Part shown: in pieces, positions 57,430-64,000 of the stretch | Layout of the letters: each line of letters opens with the position of its first letter | Numbering within the stretch: position 1 is the stretch's first letter | Source: Pseudomonas gozinkensis | GTDB taxonomy: Bacteria; Pseudomonadota; Gammaproteobacteria; Pseudomonadales; Pseudomonadaceae | NCBI RefSeq assembly: GCF_014863585.1 | Contig: NZ_CP062253.1 | Coordinates: forward strand, 1,266,501 to 1,330,500 | DNA: 64,000 nt | Direction of reading: 5' to 3' | Translations under genes and position numbers: made by a program | The notes under the pieces: generated by a model | What the model was told of the DNA's origin: nothing | Database searches by the model: none | Seen by the model: only the letters and a program-made list of their open reading frames with translations

Positions 57430-58631
57430 CGCAACAACTCCAGCGCTTGATCCAGCGCTTCAAAGAATCGCTCCAGGTCTTCGGAATCGTTGTACAGCGC
57501 CAGCGACACGCGAATCGCCCCAGCCAGTTCAAAGCGCTTGAGCAGCGGCATCGCGCAGTGGTGCCCGGCACGCACGGCGATGCCCTGTTCGGTCAGCAAG
57601 TGCGCCAGATCGGCGTTGTGCACGCCTTCGACGACAAAACTGGCCAGCGCCAGTTGCGGCTTGCCCAGCAGACGAATCCCATTGCGGGCGGCGAGACCGC
57701 GCAACAGGTAATCGTGCAGTGCGGCTTCGTGGGCGGACACGGCGTCCTGATCCAACCCGGCGAGGTAGTCGAGGGTCGCGCCGAGGCCGATCACGCTGGC
57801 AATCGGCGGCGTTCCGGCTTCGAAGCCCAGCGGAGCAGGGCGGAAACGGGATTCGTGATAATTGGCTTCCAGTACCATTTCGCCGCCGAACTGCCACGGC
57901 CGCAGTTGTTCGAGCGCTGCGTTGCGCCCGAACAGCACGCCAAGGCCATCGGGGCCGTACAGCTTGTGGCTGGAAAACACATAAAAGTCGCAACCCAGCG
58001 CCTGCACATCGTGTCGACCGTGGACCACGCCTTGAGCGCCATCGACCACAGTCAGCGCGTTGTGCGCCTTGGCCATTGCCAGCAGCGCCGGCAACGGTTG
58101 CCAGGCGCCAAGCACGTTGGATAACTGACTGACCGCCAGCAGACGGGTGCGCGGGCCGATCAGGTGCACGGCGGCGGTGAGGTCGATCACGCCGTCCTCG
58201 TCCAGCGGCAGGATCACCAGTTTCAGGTCGCGACGTTGTGCCAGTTGCTGCCACGGCAGCAGATTGGCGTGATGCTCCAGGGCGCTGATGACAATTTCAT
58301 CGCCCGGATGGAAAAGATGTTCCAGGCCATAGGCCAGGAGATTCAGCGCACTGGTGGCGCCGTGGGTGAAGATGATTTGCCCGCTGTCACCGGCATTCAG
58401 CCACTGGGCGACCTTCAGGCGACTGTCCTCGAACGCCTGCGTGGCGTGGGCGCCGGGCAGATGTTGCGCACGATGCACGTTGGCCGCGCCATTGGCGTAG
58501 TAATGCGCCAGCGCATCGAGCAGGGCCTGGGGTTTTTGCGTGGTGGCGGCGTTGTCCAGGTAAGTCTGGTCTTGCCGTTGCAGGGCGGCGATGGCCGGGA
58601 AATCGGCGCGCCAGGGGGAGGGAATCATCAT
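57426..58631 (-). CDS. csdA: Cysteine desulfurase CsdA
   Basis: A 401-residue PLP-dependent class V aminotransferase-fold desulfurase. The PLP lysine is K223 (SSHKLYGPDG) and the persulfide cysteine C359 (RAGHHCAMPL). It supplies sulfur to CsdE and TcdA. ATG codons at 58631 and 58628 both fit; no strong ribosome binding site is seen. The open frame continues into a REPIN upstream. Confidence 0.93.
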   Translation of the reverse strand: MMIPSPWRADFPAIAALQRQDQTYLDNAATTQKPQALLDALAHYYANGAANVHRAQHLPGAHATQAFEDSRLKVAQWLNAGDSGQIIFTHGATSALNLLAYGLEHLFHPGDEIVISALEHHANLLPWQQLAQRRDLKLVILPLDEDGVIDLTAAVHLIGPRTRLLAVSQLSNVLGAWQPLPALLAMAKAHNALTVVDGAQGVVHGRHDVQALGCDFYVFSSHKLYGPDGLGVLFGRNAALEQLRPWQFGGEMVLEANYHESRFRPAPLGFEAGTPPIASVIGLGATLDYLAGLDQDAVSAHEAALHDYLLRGLAARNGIRLLGKPQLALASFVVEGVHNADLAHLLTEQGIAVRAGHHCAMPLLKRFELAGAIRVSLALYNDSEDLERFFEALDQALELLR

Positions 58632-58649
58632 GTGGTATACGCCTGACCC

Positions 58650-58722
58650 TGTGGGAGCGAGCTTGCTCGCGAAGGCGTCCTTGAGGACGCCAAAAAGCTT
58701 CGCGAGCAAGCTCGCTCCCACA
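58650..58722. repeat. REPIN
   Basis: Inverted REP units at 58650-58673 and 58699-58722, GAGCTTGCTC type, with a short spacer, between dapD and csdA. Confidence 0.92.
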
Positions 58723-58739
58723 GGTTATCAATGTGCTGC

Positions 58740-59774
58740 TTAGTTGTGAGCGTGCAGCGCTTCGTTCAGTTCGATCGCCGATTTGTGGGTTTTGCACTCC
58801 ACGGCACCGGTTTCCGAATTGCGACGGAACAGCAGGTCGGTCTGACCGGCCAGCTCACGGGCCTTGACCACTTTGACCAGGTTGTTGTGCTCGTCCAGCA
58901 GCGCGACTTTGGTGCCGGCGGTCACGTACAGGCCCGACTCGACGGTGTTGCGGTCGCCCAACGGGATACCGATACCGGCGTTGGCGCCGATCAGGCAGCC
59001 TTCGCCGACCTTGATCACGATGTTGCCGCCGCCCGACAGGGTGCCCATGGTCGAGCAGCCGCCGCCCAGGTCCGAACCCTTGCCGACGAACACGCCAGCG
59101 GAGACGCGGCCTTCGATCATGCCCGGGCCTTCGGTGCCGGCGTTGAAGTTGATGAAACCTTCGTGCATCACGGTGGTGCCTTCGCCCACGTAGGCGCCCA
59201 GACGCAGACGTGCAGCGTCAGCGATACGCACGCCGGCCGGTACCACGTAGTCGGTCATTTTCGGGAACTTGTCCACCGAGAACACTTCCAGCAGCTCGCC
59301 ACGCAGACGGGCTTCGAGTTGCAGCTCGGCCAGTTCGCTCAGGTCGATCGCGCCCTGGCTGGTCCAGGCAACGTTTGGCAACAGCGGGAAGATCCCGGCC
59401 AGGCTCACGCCGTGCGGCTTGACCAGGCGGTGGGACAGCAGATGCAGCTTCAGGTAAGCCTCAGGGGTCGAGGTCAGCTGAGCATCTTCGGCCAGCAGAG
59501 TGGCGACCAACGGCTTGTGGCTTTCAGCCAGACGGGTCAGCAGCTTGCCTTGTACCGCGTCGATGCCTTTCACGGCTTCAGCCAGTTGGGCGGCTTGTGC
59601 GGTGGTGAAGGTGATGGCCTGGTTGCCTTCGGTGTAGCCGAGGATCGGTGCGACAGCGGCGACCAGTTCGGCCGAAGGGTTCAACAGCGGCTGGGCGTAG
59701 AACACTTCCAGCCATGCGCCTTGACGGTTTTGGGTGCCGACGCCGAAGGCGATACTGAACAGGGAGTTGGACAT
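58740..59774 (-). CDS. dapD: Tetrahydrodipicolinate N-succinyltransferase
   Basis: A 344-residue left-handed beta-helix acyltransferase that succinylates tetrahydrodipicolinate for lysine and diaminopimelate synthesis. The hexapeptide-repeat region (GRVSAGVFVGKGSDLGG, GEGCLIGANAGIG) is in the C-terminal half. It is the longer actinobacterial/pseudomonad type, not the 274-residue enterobacterial form. AGAGG lies eight bases upstream of the ATG. dapC, which acts next, is near the right edge. Confidence 0.94.
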   Translation of the reverse strand: MSNSLFSIAFGVGTQNRQGAWLEVFYAQPLLNPSAELVAAVAPILGYTEGNQAITFTTAQAAQLAEAVKGIDAVQGKLLTRLAESHKPLVATLLAEDAQLTSTPEAYLKLHLLSHRLVKPHGVSLAGIFPLLPNVAWTSQGAIDLSELAELQLEARLRGELLEVFSVDKFPKMTDYVVPAGVRIADAARLRLGAYVGEGTTVMHEGFINFNAGTEGPGMIEGRVSAGVFVGKGSDLGGGCSTMGTLSGGGNIVIKVGEGCLIGANAGIGIPLGDRNTVESGLYVTAGTKVALLDEHNNLVKVVKARELAGQTDLLFRRNSETGAVECKTHKSAIELNEALHAHN

Positions 59775-59805
59775 GTGAATACCTCTACAAAAAGTGACGG
59801 GCTGC

Positions 59806-60168
59806 TTACTTGAGAGCGGCCGCGTAGATATCTGGCTTGAAGCCAATCAGGGTTCGGTCACCGAGATCGAGCACCGGGCGCTTGATCATCGAGGGTTGAG
59901 CGAGCATCAGTTCGATGGCTTTCGACTGGTCGAGATCGGCTTTGCGTTCGTCGTCGAGTTTGCGAAAGGTCGTGCCTGCGCGGTTCAACACCGTTTGCCA
60001 GCCATGCTCGTCGCACCATTGGGTCAGGTGCTCACGGTCAATGCCGGCGGTCTTGTAATCGTGGAAGTCATAGCTGACAGCGTGTTCATCGAGCCAGGTG
60101 CGCGCCTTTTTCATGGTGTCGCAGGCTTTGATGCCGAAAAGGTGCAACGTTTTGCTTGAAACGGTCAA
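59806..60168 (-). CDS. ArsC/Spx-family protein (YffB-like), TTG start
   Basis: A 120-residue thioredoxin-fold protein of the ArsC/Spx (YffB) group with a single N-terminal cysteine motif (GIKACDTMKKA). It is not a proven arsenate reductase. The start is inferred as TTG at 60168 because AAAGGGGG lies eight bases upstream and the resulting length matches the family; the upstream ATG at 60273 would add a 35-residue tail with no such site. It precedes dapD on the same strand. Confidence 0.8.
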   Translation of the reverse strand: MTVSSKTLHLFGIKACDTMKKARTWLDEHAVSYDFHDYKTAGIDREHLTQWCDEHGWQTVLNRAGTTFRKLDDERKADLDQSKAIELMLAQPSMIKRPVLDLGDRTLIGFKPDIYAAALK

Positions 60169-60349
60169 GGAATTGCCCCCTTTACAGGTGCTGGAAAAAA
60201 ATGGTGTCGGATTATGCCATGACCAGACGGTTTCGCGGCGCCGAGGTTGCTTTTGCTGAGGGGCCTGCGACATAGGTGCAACGGTCAGCCACAGCCTAAG
60301 CGGCTAATATGGCAGTTCAATGCTGTCGATTGTCCGGGATTTCCGCTTT

Positions 60350-61981
60350 ATGCAAACTGCTTATACCGTCCTGATCCTGCTGATGCTGGTCAGTGTCTCG
60401 CGCCTGGTGGGACGGGTGATTCCACTGCCGTTGCCGCTGGTACAGATCGCTGCCGGTGCCTTGCTGGCCTGGCCGACCCTCGGCCTGCACGTGGCCCTTG
60501 ATCCCGAACTGTTCCTGTTTCTGTTCCTGCCCCCGCTACTGTTTTCCGATGGCTGGCGCATGCCCAAGCGCGAATTGTGGCGCTTGCGCGGGCCGGTGCT
60601 CACGCTGGCAGTCGGGTTGGTGCTGTTTACCGTGGTCGGCGCTGGCTACTTCATTCACTGGCTGTTGCCGACGATTCCCTTGCCGGTGGCGTTTGCGCTG
60701 GCGGCGGTACTGTCGCCGACCGACGCCGTGGCGGTGTCGGCGATTTCGCAGAACCGCTTGCCGACACCGCTGATGCACATGTTGCAGGGCGAGGCGTTGA
60801 TGAACGATGCCTCGGGTCTGGTGACGTTCAAGTTCGCGCTGGTCGCGGCAGTCACCGGCGCGTTTTCCCTGGCCAATGCCAGCCTGACCTTCGTGCTGGT
60901 GGCGGTCGGCGGGCTGGCGGTCGGTGTGGCACTGAGCTGGCTGGTCGGACGGCTGCGCGCCTGGATGATCGCCCGGGGCTGGGACGATCCGGCGACTCAC
61001 GTGGTGTTTATGTTGCTGCTGCCATTTGCCGCTTACGTGCTGGCCGAACGGCTTGGCGCGTCGGGCATTCTCTCGGCGGTGGCGGCGGGGATGATGCAGA
61101 GCTGGCTCGATCTGCTGCCACGCCAGACCAGCACCCGCTTGCTCAACCGCAGCGTCTGGTCGTTGCTGGAGTTCGCCTTCAACGGTTTGATCTTCCTGCT
61201 GCTCGGCCTGCAACTGCCGGACATCATCAAGGCTGTGGTCAGCCACGAAACCTCGTTGTGGCCGACGCTGTTCTATCGCTGCCTCGATGTGGTGGCGATC
61301 TTCCTGGCGTTGGTGCTGTTGCGTTTCATCTGGGTGCAAAGCATCTGGCGTCTGTCGGTGCTGCTGCGCCGTCTGCGCGGCAAGGGGGATCTGACGCAAG
61401 TGCCGACCGCCCGTTCCTGCTGGTTGCTGACCGTCGGTGGCGTGCGCGGGGCGGTGACCCTGGCGGGCGTGATGTCGGTGCCGATGCTGATGGGCGGCGA
61501 GGCCTTTCCCGAGCGTGATTTGCTGATCTTTATCGCCGCCGGAGTGATTCTGTTGTCATTGGTGGCGGCGTGTATTGCGCTGCCATTGTTGTTGCGCGGC
61601 ATCGAAAAGAGCCCGGACGACAAGCGTCGTCAGGAAGTGCGCGACGCCTGGCGCAAGACCGCCGAAGCGGCAATCCACGCGCTGGAGGTCGAAGAGGTCA
61701 ATCCGCAGGACGCCGCGCAAGCCGCGCTGGCAGCGGAACTCAAGGCGCGGATCATGTCCGAGTACCGCCATCAGTTGGAGGTATTCAACGATTCCGCCGA
61801 AGCCCAGGCATTGGCGTTCCAGATGGATCTGCTGGAACGCCGCTTGCGCCTCAAGGCATTGCGGGCGCAGCGCCTTGAGTTGTACAGCCTCAGCCGCCAG
61901 CACCAGATTGGTGATGACGTGTTGCGTGAAGTATTGGGGGAGCTGGATTTGAGTGAGGCGAACCTGGGGCAGGTCAAATAA
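60350..61981 (+). CDS. Na+/H+ antiporter, CPA1 family
   Basis: A 543-residue inner-membrane antiporter of the NhaP/YjcE type with about twelve transmembrane helices and a cytoplasmic C-terminal tail of about 130 residues that is charged and helical. The conserved LSPTDAVAVSAI and GEALMNDASG motifs mark the ion-binding region. ATG 60350 is chosen for the usual family N-terminus; an ATG at 60320 adds ten residues. It is monocistronic. Confidence 0.9.
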   Translation: MQTAYTVLILLMLVSVSRLVGRVIPLPLPLVQIAAGALLAWPTLGLHVALDPELFLFLFLPPLLFSDGWRMPKRELWRLRGPVLTLAVGLVLFTVVGAGYFIHWLLPTIPLPVAFALAAVLSPTDAVAVSAISQNRLPTPLMHMLQGEALMNDASGLVTFKFALVAAVTGAFSLANASLTFVLVAVGGLAVGVALSWLVGRLRAWMIARGWDDPATHVVFMLLLPFAAYVLAERLGASGILSAVAAGMMQSWLDLLPRQTSTRLLNRSVWSLLEFAFNGLIFLLLGLQLPDIIKAVVSHETSLWPTLFYRCLDVVAIFLALVLLRFIWVQSIWRLSVLLRRLRGKGDLTQVPTARSCWLLTVGGVRGAVTLAGVMSVPMLMGGEAFPERDLLIFIAAGVILLSLVAACIALPLLLRGIEKSPDDKRRQEVRDAWRKTAEAAIHALEVEEVNPQDAAQAALAAELKARIMSEYRHQLEVFNDSAEAQALAFQMDLLERRLRLKALRAQRLELYSLSRQHQIGDDVLREVLGELDLSEANLGQVK

Positions 61982-62003
61982 TCGAGGCGCCCCGATCCAC
62001 CGG

Positions 62004-62678
62004 TTACGCCGTTTCTGCAGCGGGATAGGGATAGGCCTTCGCCATGAAGGCCTTGTCTTTTTCACTGAGCGTCCGATTCAGATCAATCTTGAAATCGCCG
62101 TGAGTCCAATCCTGGCGAACGGGGTAATGCATGATCGATGTCGGATCGTAAGGCGAATAGTCGAACGAGCTCGCATCAAGCAGGTTGAAGTAGCGTTCAT
62201 CGACAGACAGGCGCGCGTAATCGTCTTCATCGGCGTCTTCGGCCACGCCATGTGCGGCGTAAACCGCAGGCTTGTTCCAGGGAATGTTTGACTCCGGGTG
62301 CAGGTGCTCGTGTTCGGCCCCCAGAGCATGTCCGAACTCATGCATGACATTGGCGGCGAAGAATGCCGCTGCCCGCAGGTCCGGTGACAGCCTCATGGTC
62401 GGGTCTTGTGCTTCGATCAGCGTTGCGTTGTTGCCGATAGCAGACCAGTAAACGCCGGGATCGCTCTTGATACGGATATCCCCCGAGTCTCCCTCGACGA
62501 AATCGAACTTCAGGTTGATATGAGGCAGCCAACTGCTCGCTGCAGCTTTGACAGCGTCCTTGAACGCCTGATCGCCATTCAGAAAGGCAATGCACAATGT
62601 CTGGCCTGGCGTCCAGAAGTGAGCAGGCTTGCCGACTGCGCGTTTATTTCGATGGGTTCGGGTGACGGTTTGATTCAT
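62004..62678 (-). CDS. Metzincin (astacin/matrixin-like) protease, first copy
   Basis: A 224-residue zinc metalloprotease with the full HEFGHALGAEH zinc motif at about residues 113-123 and a Met-turn SIMHYP near 190. No Sec signal peptide is seen; the N-terminus is RTHRNKRAVGKP, which could be a processing site. The ATG at 62678 follows AAGGA by ten bases; a TTG at 62684 is less likely. A paralog lies 181 bases upstream. Function could be secreted by a non-Sec route or intracellular. Confidence 0.83.
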   Translation of the reverse strand: MNQTVTRTHRNKRAVGKPAHFWTPGQTLCIAFLNGDQAFKDAVKAAASSWLPHINLKFDFVEGDSGDIRIKSDPGVYWSAIGNNATLIEAQDPTMRLSPDLRAAAFFAANVMHEFGHALGAEHEHLHPESNIPWNKPAVYAAHGVAEDADEDDYARLSVDERYFNLLDASSFDYSPYDPTSIMHYPVRQDWTHGDFKIDLNRTLSEKDKAFMAKAYPYPAAETA

Positions 62679-62811
62679 GTTCAAGTGTCCTTGCTTGTAA
62701 GGGAATAATTGACGTGTCCACGAATTCGATGAGTTCGGGTGGTGGTGAAGTTATTGATGATCGGGAATGTGTGAAAGTTGTTTGGTGTAAGTTGATGTTT
62801 GTGTAATTGAT

Positions 62812-62838
62812 GTTCGTCAGGCGTTGCGCCTGACGAAC
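62812..62838 (-). terminator. Hairpin between the metzincin genes
   Basis: GTTCGTCAGGC (62812-62822) pairs perfectly with GCCTGACGAAC (62828-62838) just past the stop of the upstream copy. It has no long T run but is very stable. Confidence 0.7.
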
Positions 62839-62859
62839 TGTGTTGTTTTGAGTTGCGGT

Positions 62860-63594
62860 TTATTTCGGATAAAGCAGTTTCATCAATTGTTTGTCTTTTT
62901 TACTGATCTTGCGGTTTGTCGAGACTTCCCATTTGCCGATGGTCAAATCGTTCGATACAGGGTGGTGCATGATCGATCGCCTGTCGTAGTTCGTATAAAT
63001 CGCATCCAGCGTATCGAAGGACGCAAACAGGTTGCGGTCGACCTGTTCGCGGGTCAGCGGATTCATTTCCCGATTCCGGTAAAACTCGTACACCTTGGGT
63101 TTGTCCCACGGAATATTGGCTTGAGGGTGCTGATGTTCATGCAGCGCTCCCAGCGCATGGCCGAACTCGTGGATCACGATGGTCTCGAAGTCGGCATGTT
63201 CCGGTTTGACGCCCAGGTTCATCGTTGGATGGTCGGGATGAATCAACAGCGCATCGGTGCCGAGCATCGAGCTGTTGTTATTGTTCCGGGTGGCGATACG
63301 GATATCACCTTTCAGATCGTCGACGAATTCAAACTTGAGGTTGATATGGGGCAGCCATTTACACGCGGCGTTGATAATTGCGGTTTTATGGTTGGCGTCG
63401 GGTGCATCCAGGAAAGCAATCTTTAAAGTTCGGCCATTTGCCCAGAGTTTCGAATAATTGACCACGGAGCGTTTGCGGCGTGAACCCGGTGCGCTTTGCG
63501 GACCTGCATTCGCCGGATTTTCGTTGATGGCTACCGAGTAAGCGGCCTGATCGTCAGGCCATTGAATCAGTTGGCAATCCAGAAGTTCGTTCAT
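62860..63594 (-). CDS. Metzincin (astacin/matrixin-like) protease, second copy
   Basis: A 244-residue paralog of the protease at 62004-62678, with HEFGHALGALH at about 142-152 and Met-turn SIMHHP. The shared core includes LPHINLKF and WNKP/WDKP. It has a longer N-terminal part of about 40 residues with SRRKRS, which might be a cleavable pro-segment. No Sec signal peptide is seen. The two copies differ greatly outside the core, so the duplication is old. Confidence 0.83.
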   Translation of the reverse strand: MNELLDCQLIQWPDDQAAYSVAINENPANAGPQSAPGSRRKRSVVNYSKLWANGRTLKIAFLDAPDANHKTAIINAACKWLPHINLKFEFVDDLKGDIRIATRNNNNSSMLGTDALLIHPDHPTMNLGVKPEHADFETIVIHEFGHALGALHEHQHPQANIPWDKPKVYEFYRNREMNPLTREQVDRNLFASFDTLDAIYTNYDRRSIMHHPVSNDLTIGKWEVSTNRKISKKDKQLMKLLYPK

Positions 63595-63724
63595 TGTTCA
63601 CTTCTTCCATGAAGTTAAAGTTGGCATTCATTGATGCGCAGCGAATGGCGCAACTCAAGACTAACGTCTGGCCGATGGGGGAGTGCGGTAGAAACAGGAG
63701 GGGAACTGTTACGTGATATTGACA

Positions 63725-63749
63725 CCCGTGCCGGATTGCCCGGCACGGG
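63725..63749 (-). terminator. Hairpin downstream of dapC
   Basis: CCCGTGCCGG (63725-63734) pairs with CCGGCACGGG (63740-63749), a ten-base-pair stem just after the dapC stop on the minus strand. Confidence 0.7.
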
Positions 63750-63759
63750 CATTCAGGCA

Positions 63760-64000
63760 TTACTTGCGACGCAGGATGAAGTCGCGAATACGCTCGGCCG
63801 CTTCGACACACTCGGCCAGTGGTGCAACCAGTGCCATCCGCACGCGCCCGGCACCCGGATTGACGCCATCGACGTCGCGCGACAGGTAAGAGCCCGGCAC
63901 GACGGTCACGTGTTCTTCGGTAAACAGGTCCCGGCAGAATGCGGCGTCGTCACCTTGCACGTTCGGCCACAGATAGAAGCTGCCATCCGGACGCTGCACG
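63760..64000 (-). CDS. dapC: Succinyldiaminopimelate aminotransferase, C-terminal part
   Basis: The last 79 or so codons of a PLP-dependent class I/II aminotransferase, cut by the right window edge. The visible part (GSFYLWPNV, VTVVPGSYLSR, NPGAGRVRMALVAP) matches the C-terminal domain of DapC, including the substrate-binding arginine in GRVRMALV. It makes the intermediate used by dapE, and its neighbour in Pseudomonas is glnD. Confidence 0.85.
   Translation of the reverse strand, partial: VQRPDGSFYLWPNVQGDDAAFCRDLFTEEHVTVVPGSYLSRDVDGVNPGAGRVRMALVAPLAECVEAAERIRDFILRRK

Overview
The window is a stretch of a Pseudomonas chromosome, most likely of the P. fluorescens group. The evidence is high GC content, many REP/REPIN palindromes of the type described in fluorescent pseudomonads, and a core gene order that, from memory, largely mirrors the P. 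aeruginosa PAO1 block between dapC and the wsp operon. No rRNA, tRNA, CRISPR array, insertion sequence or prophage was recognised.

Region by region. (1) 1-1526: an accessory-looking left edge with a hairpin-rich non-coding stretch followed by a two-gene unit, a ComF-like phosphoribosyltransferase and a SLOG-type nucleotide-binding protein. (2) 1585-11595: a polyamine/aminobutyraldehyde module on the minus strand: a LysR regulator, an aldehyde dehydrogenase, an ABC importer closely resembling E. coli YdcSTUV, a second dehydrogenase resembling PatD (YdcW), and an APC permease. (3) 11772-12494: a DUF533 protein. (4) 12804-21270: the complete wspABCDEFR surface-sensing chemotaxis operon ending in a GGDEF diguanylate cyclase. 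(5) 21377-28317: prfB with its programmed +1 frameshift, lysS, a TetR regulator, a lipoprotein, a DUF1704 metallopeptidase-like protein, a lipoprotein hydrolase and a small membrane protein. (6) 28483-34995: two DUF4398-type lipoproteins (one with an OmpA domain), ppc, adk and tsaB. (7) 35251-39463: a DUF72 protein, a PEP-mutase-family enzyme, an extensin-like protein, an unknown protein with an internal duplication, and rsmJ. (8) 39583-44488: mexL and the mexJK efflux pair, with a clear palindromic operator. (9) 44489-47393: a hairpin-rich gene-free stretch, a Fic protein, a DUF4197 protein and a YbaY-like lipoprotein. (10) 47512-60168: plsB, a cold-shock protein, rlmA, dapE, an NdvB-like glucan synthase, tcdA, csdE/csdA, dapD and an ArsC/Spx-like protein. 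(11) 60350-64000: a Na+/H+ antiporter, two tandem metzincin proteases without signal peptides, and the C-terminal end of dapC at the right edge.

How the genes work together. The Ydc-type transporter and the two dehydrogenases form a plausible route for importing and oxidising a polyamine or amino-aldehyde to GABA, with the LysR protein as likely regulator. Wsp converts surface contact into cyclic-di-GMP. dapC, dapD and dapE all belong to the succinylase branch of lysine/diaminopimelate synthesis but are scattered. Many intergenic gaps carry an inverted pair of REP sequences (REPIN), whose three stem variants show compensatory base changes.

The best candidates for something undescribed are the PRTase-SLOG pair with its structured leader, the duplicated-repeat protein at 37973-38587, and the tandem leaderless metzincins. 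Names rest on recognition of families from memory; no database search was run.
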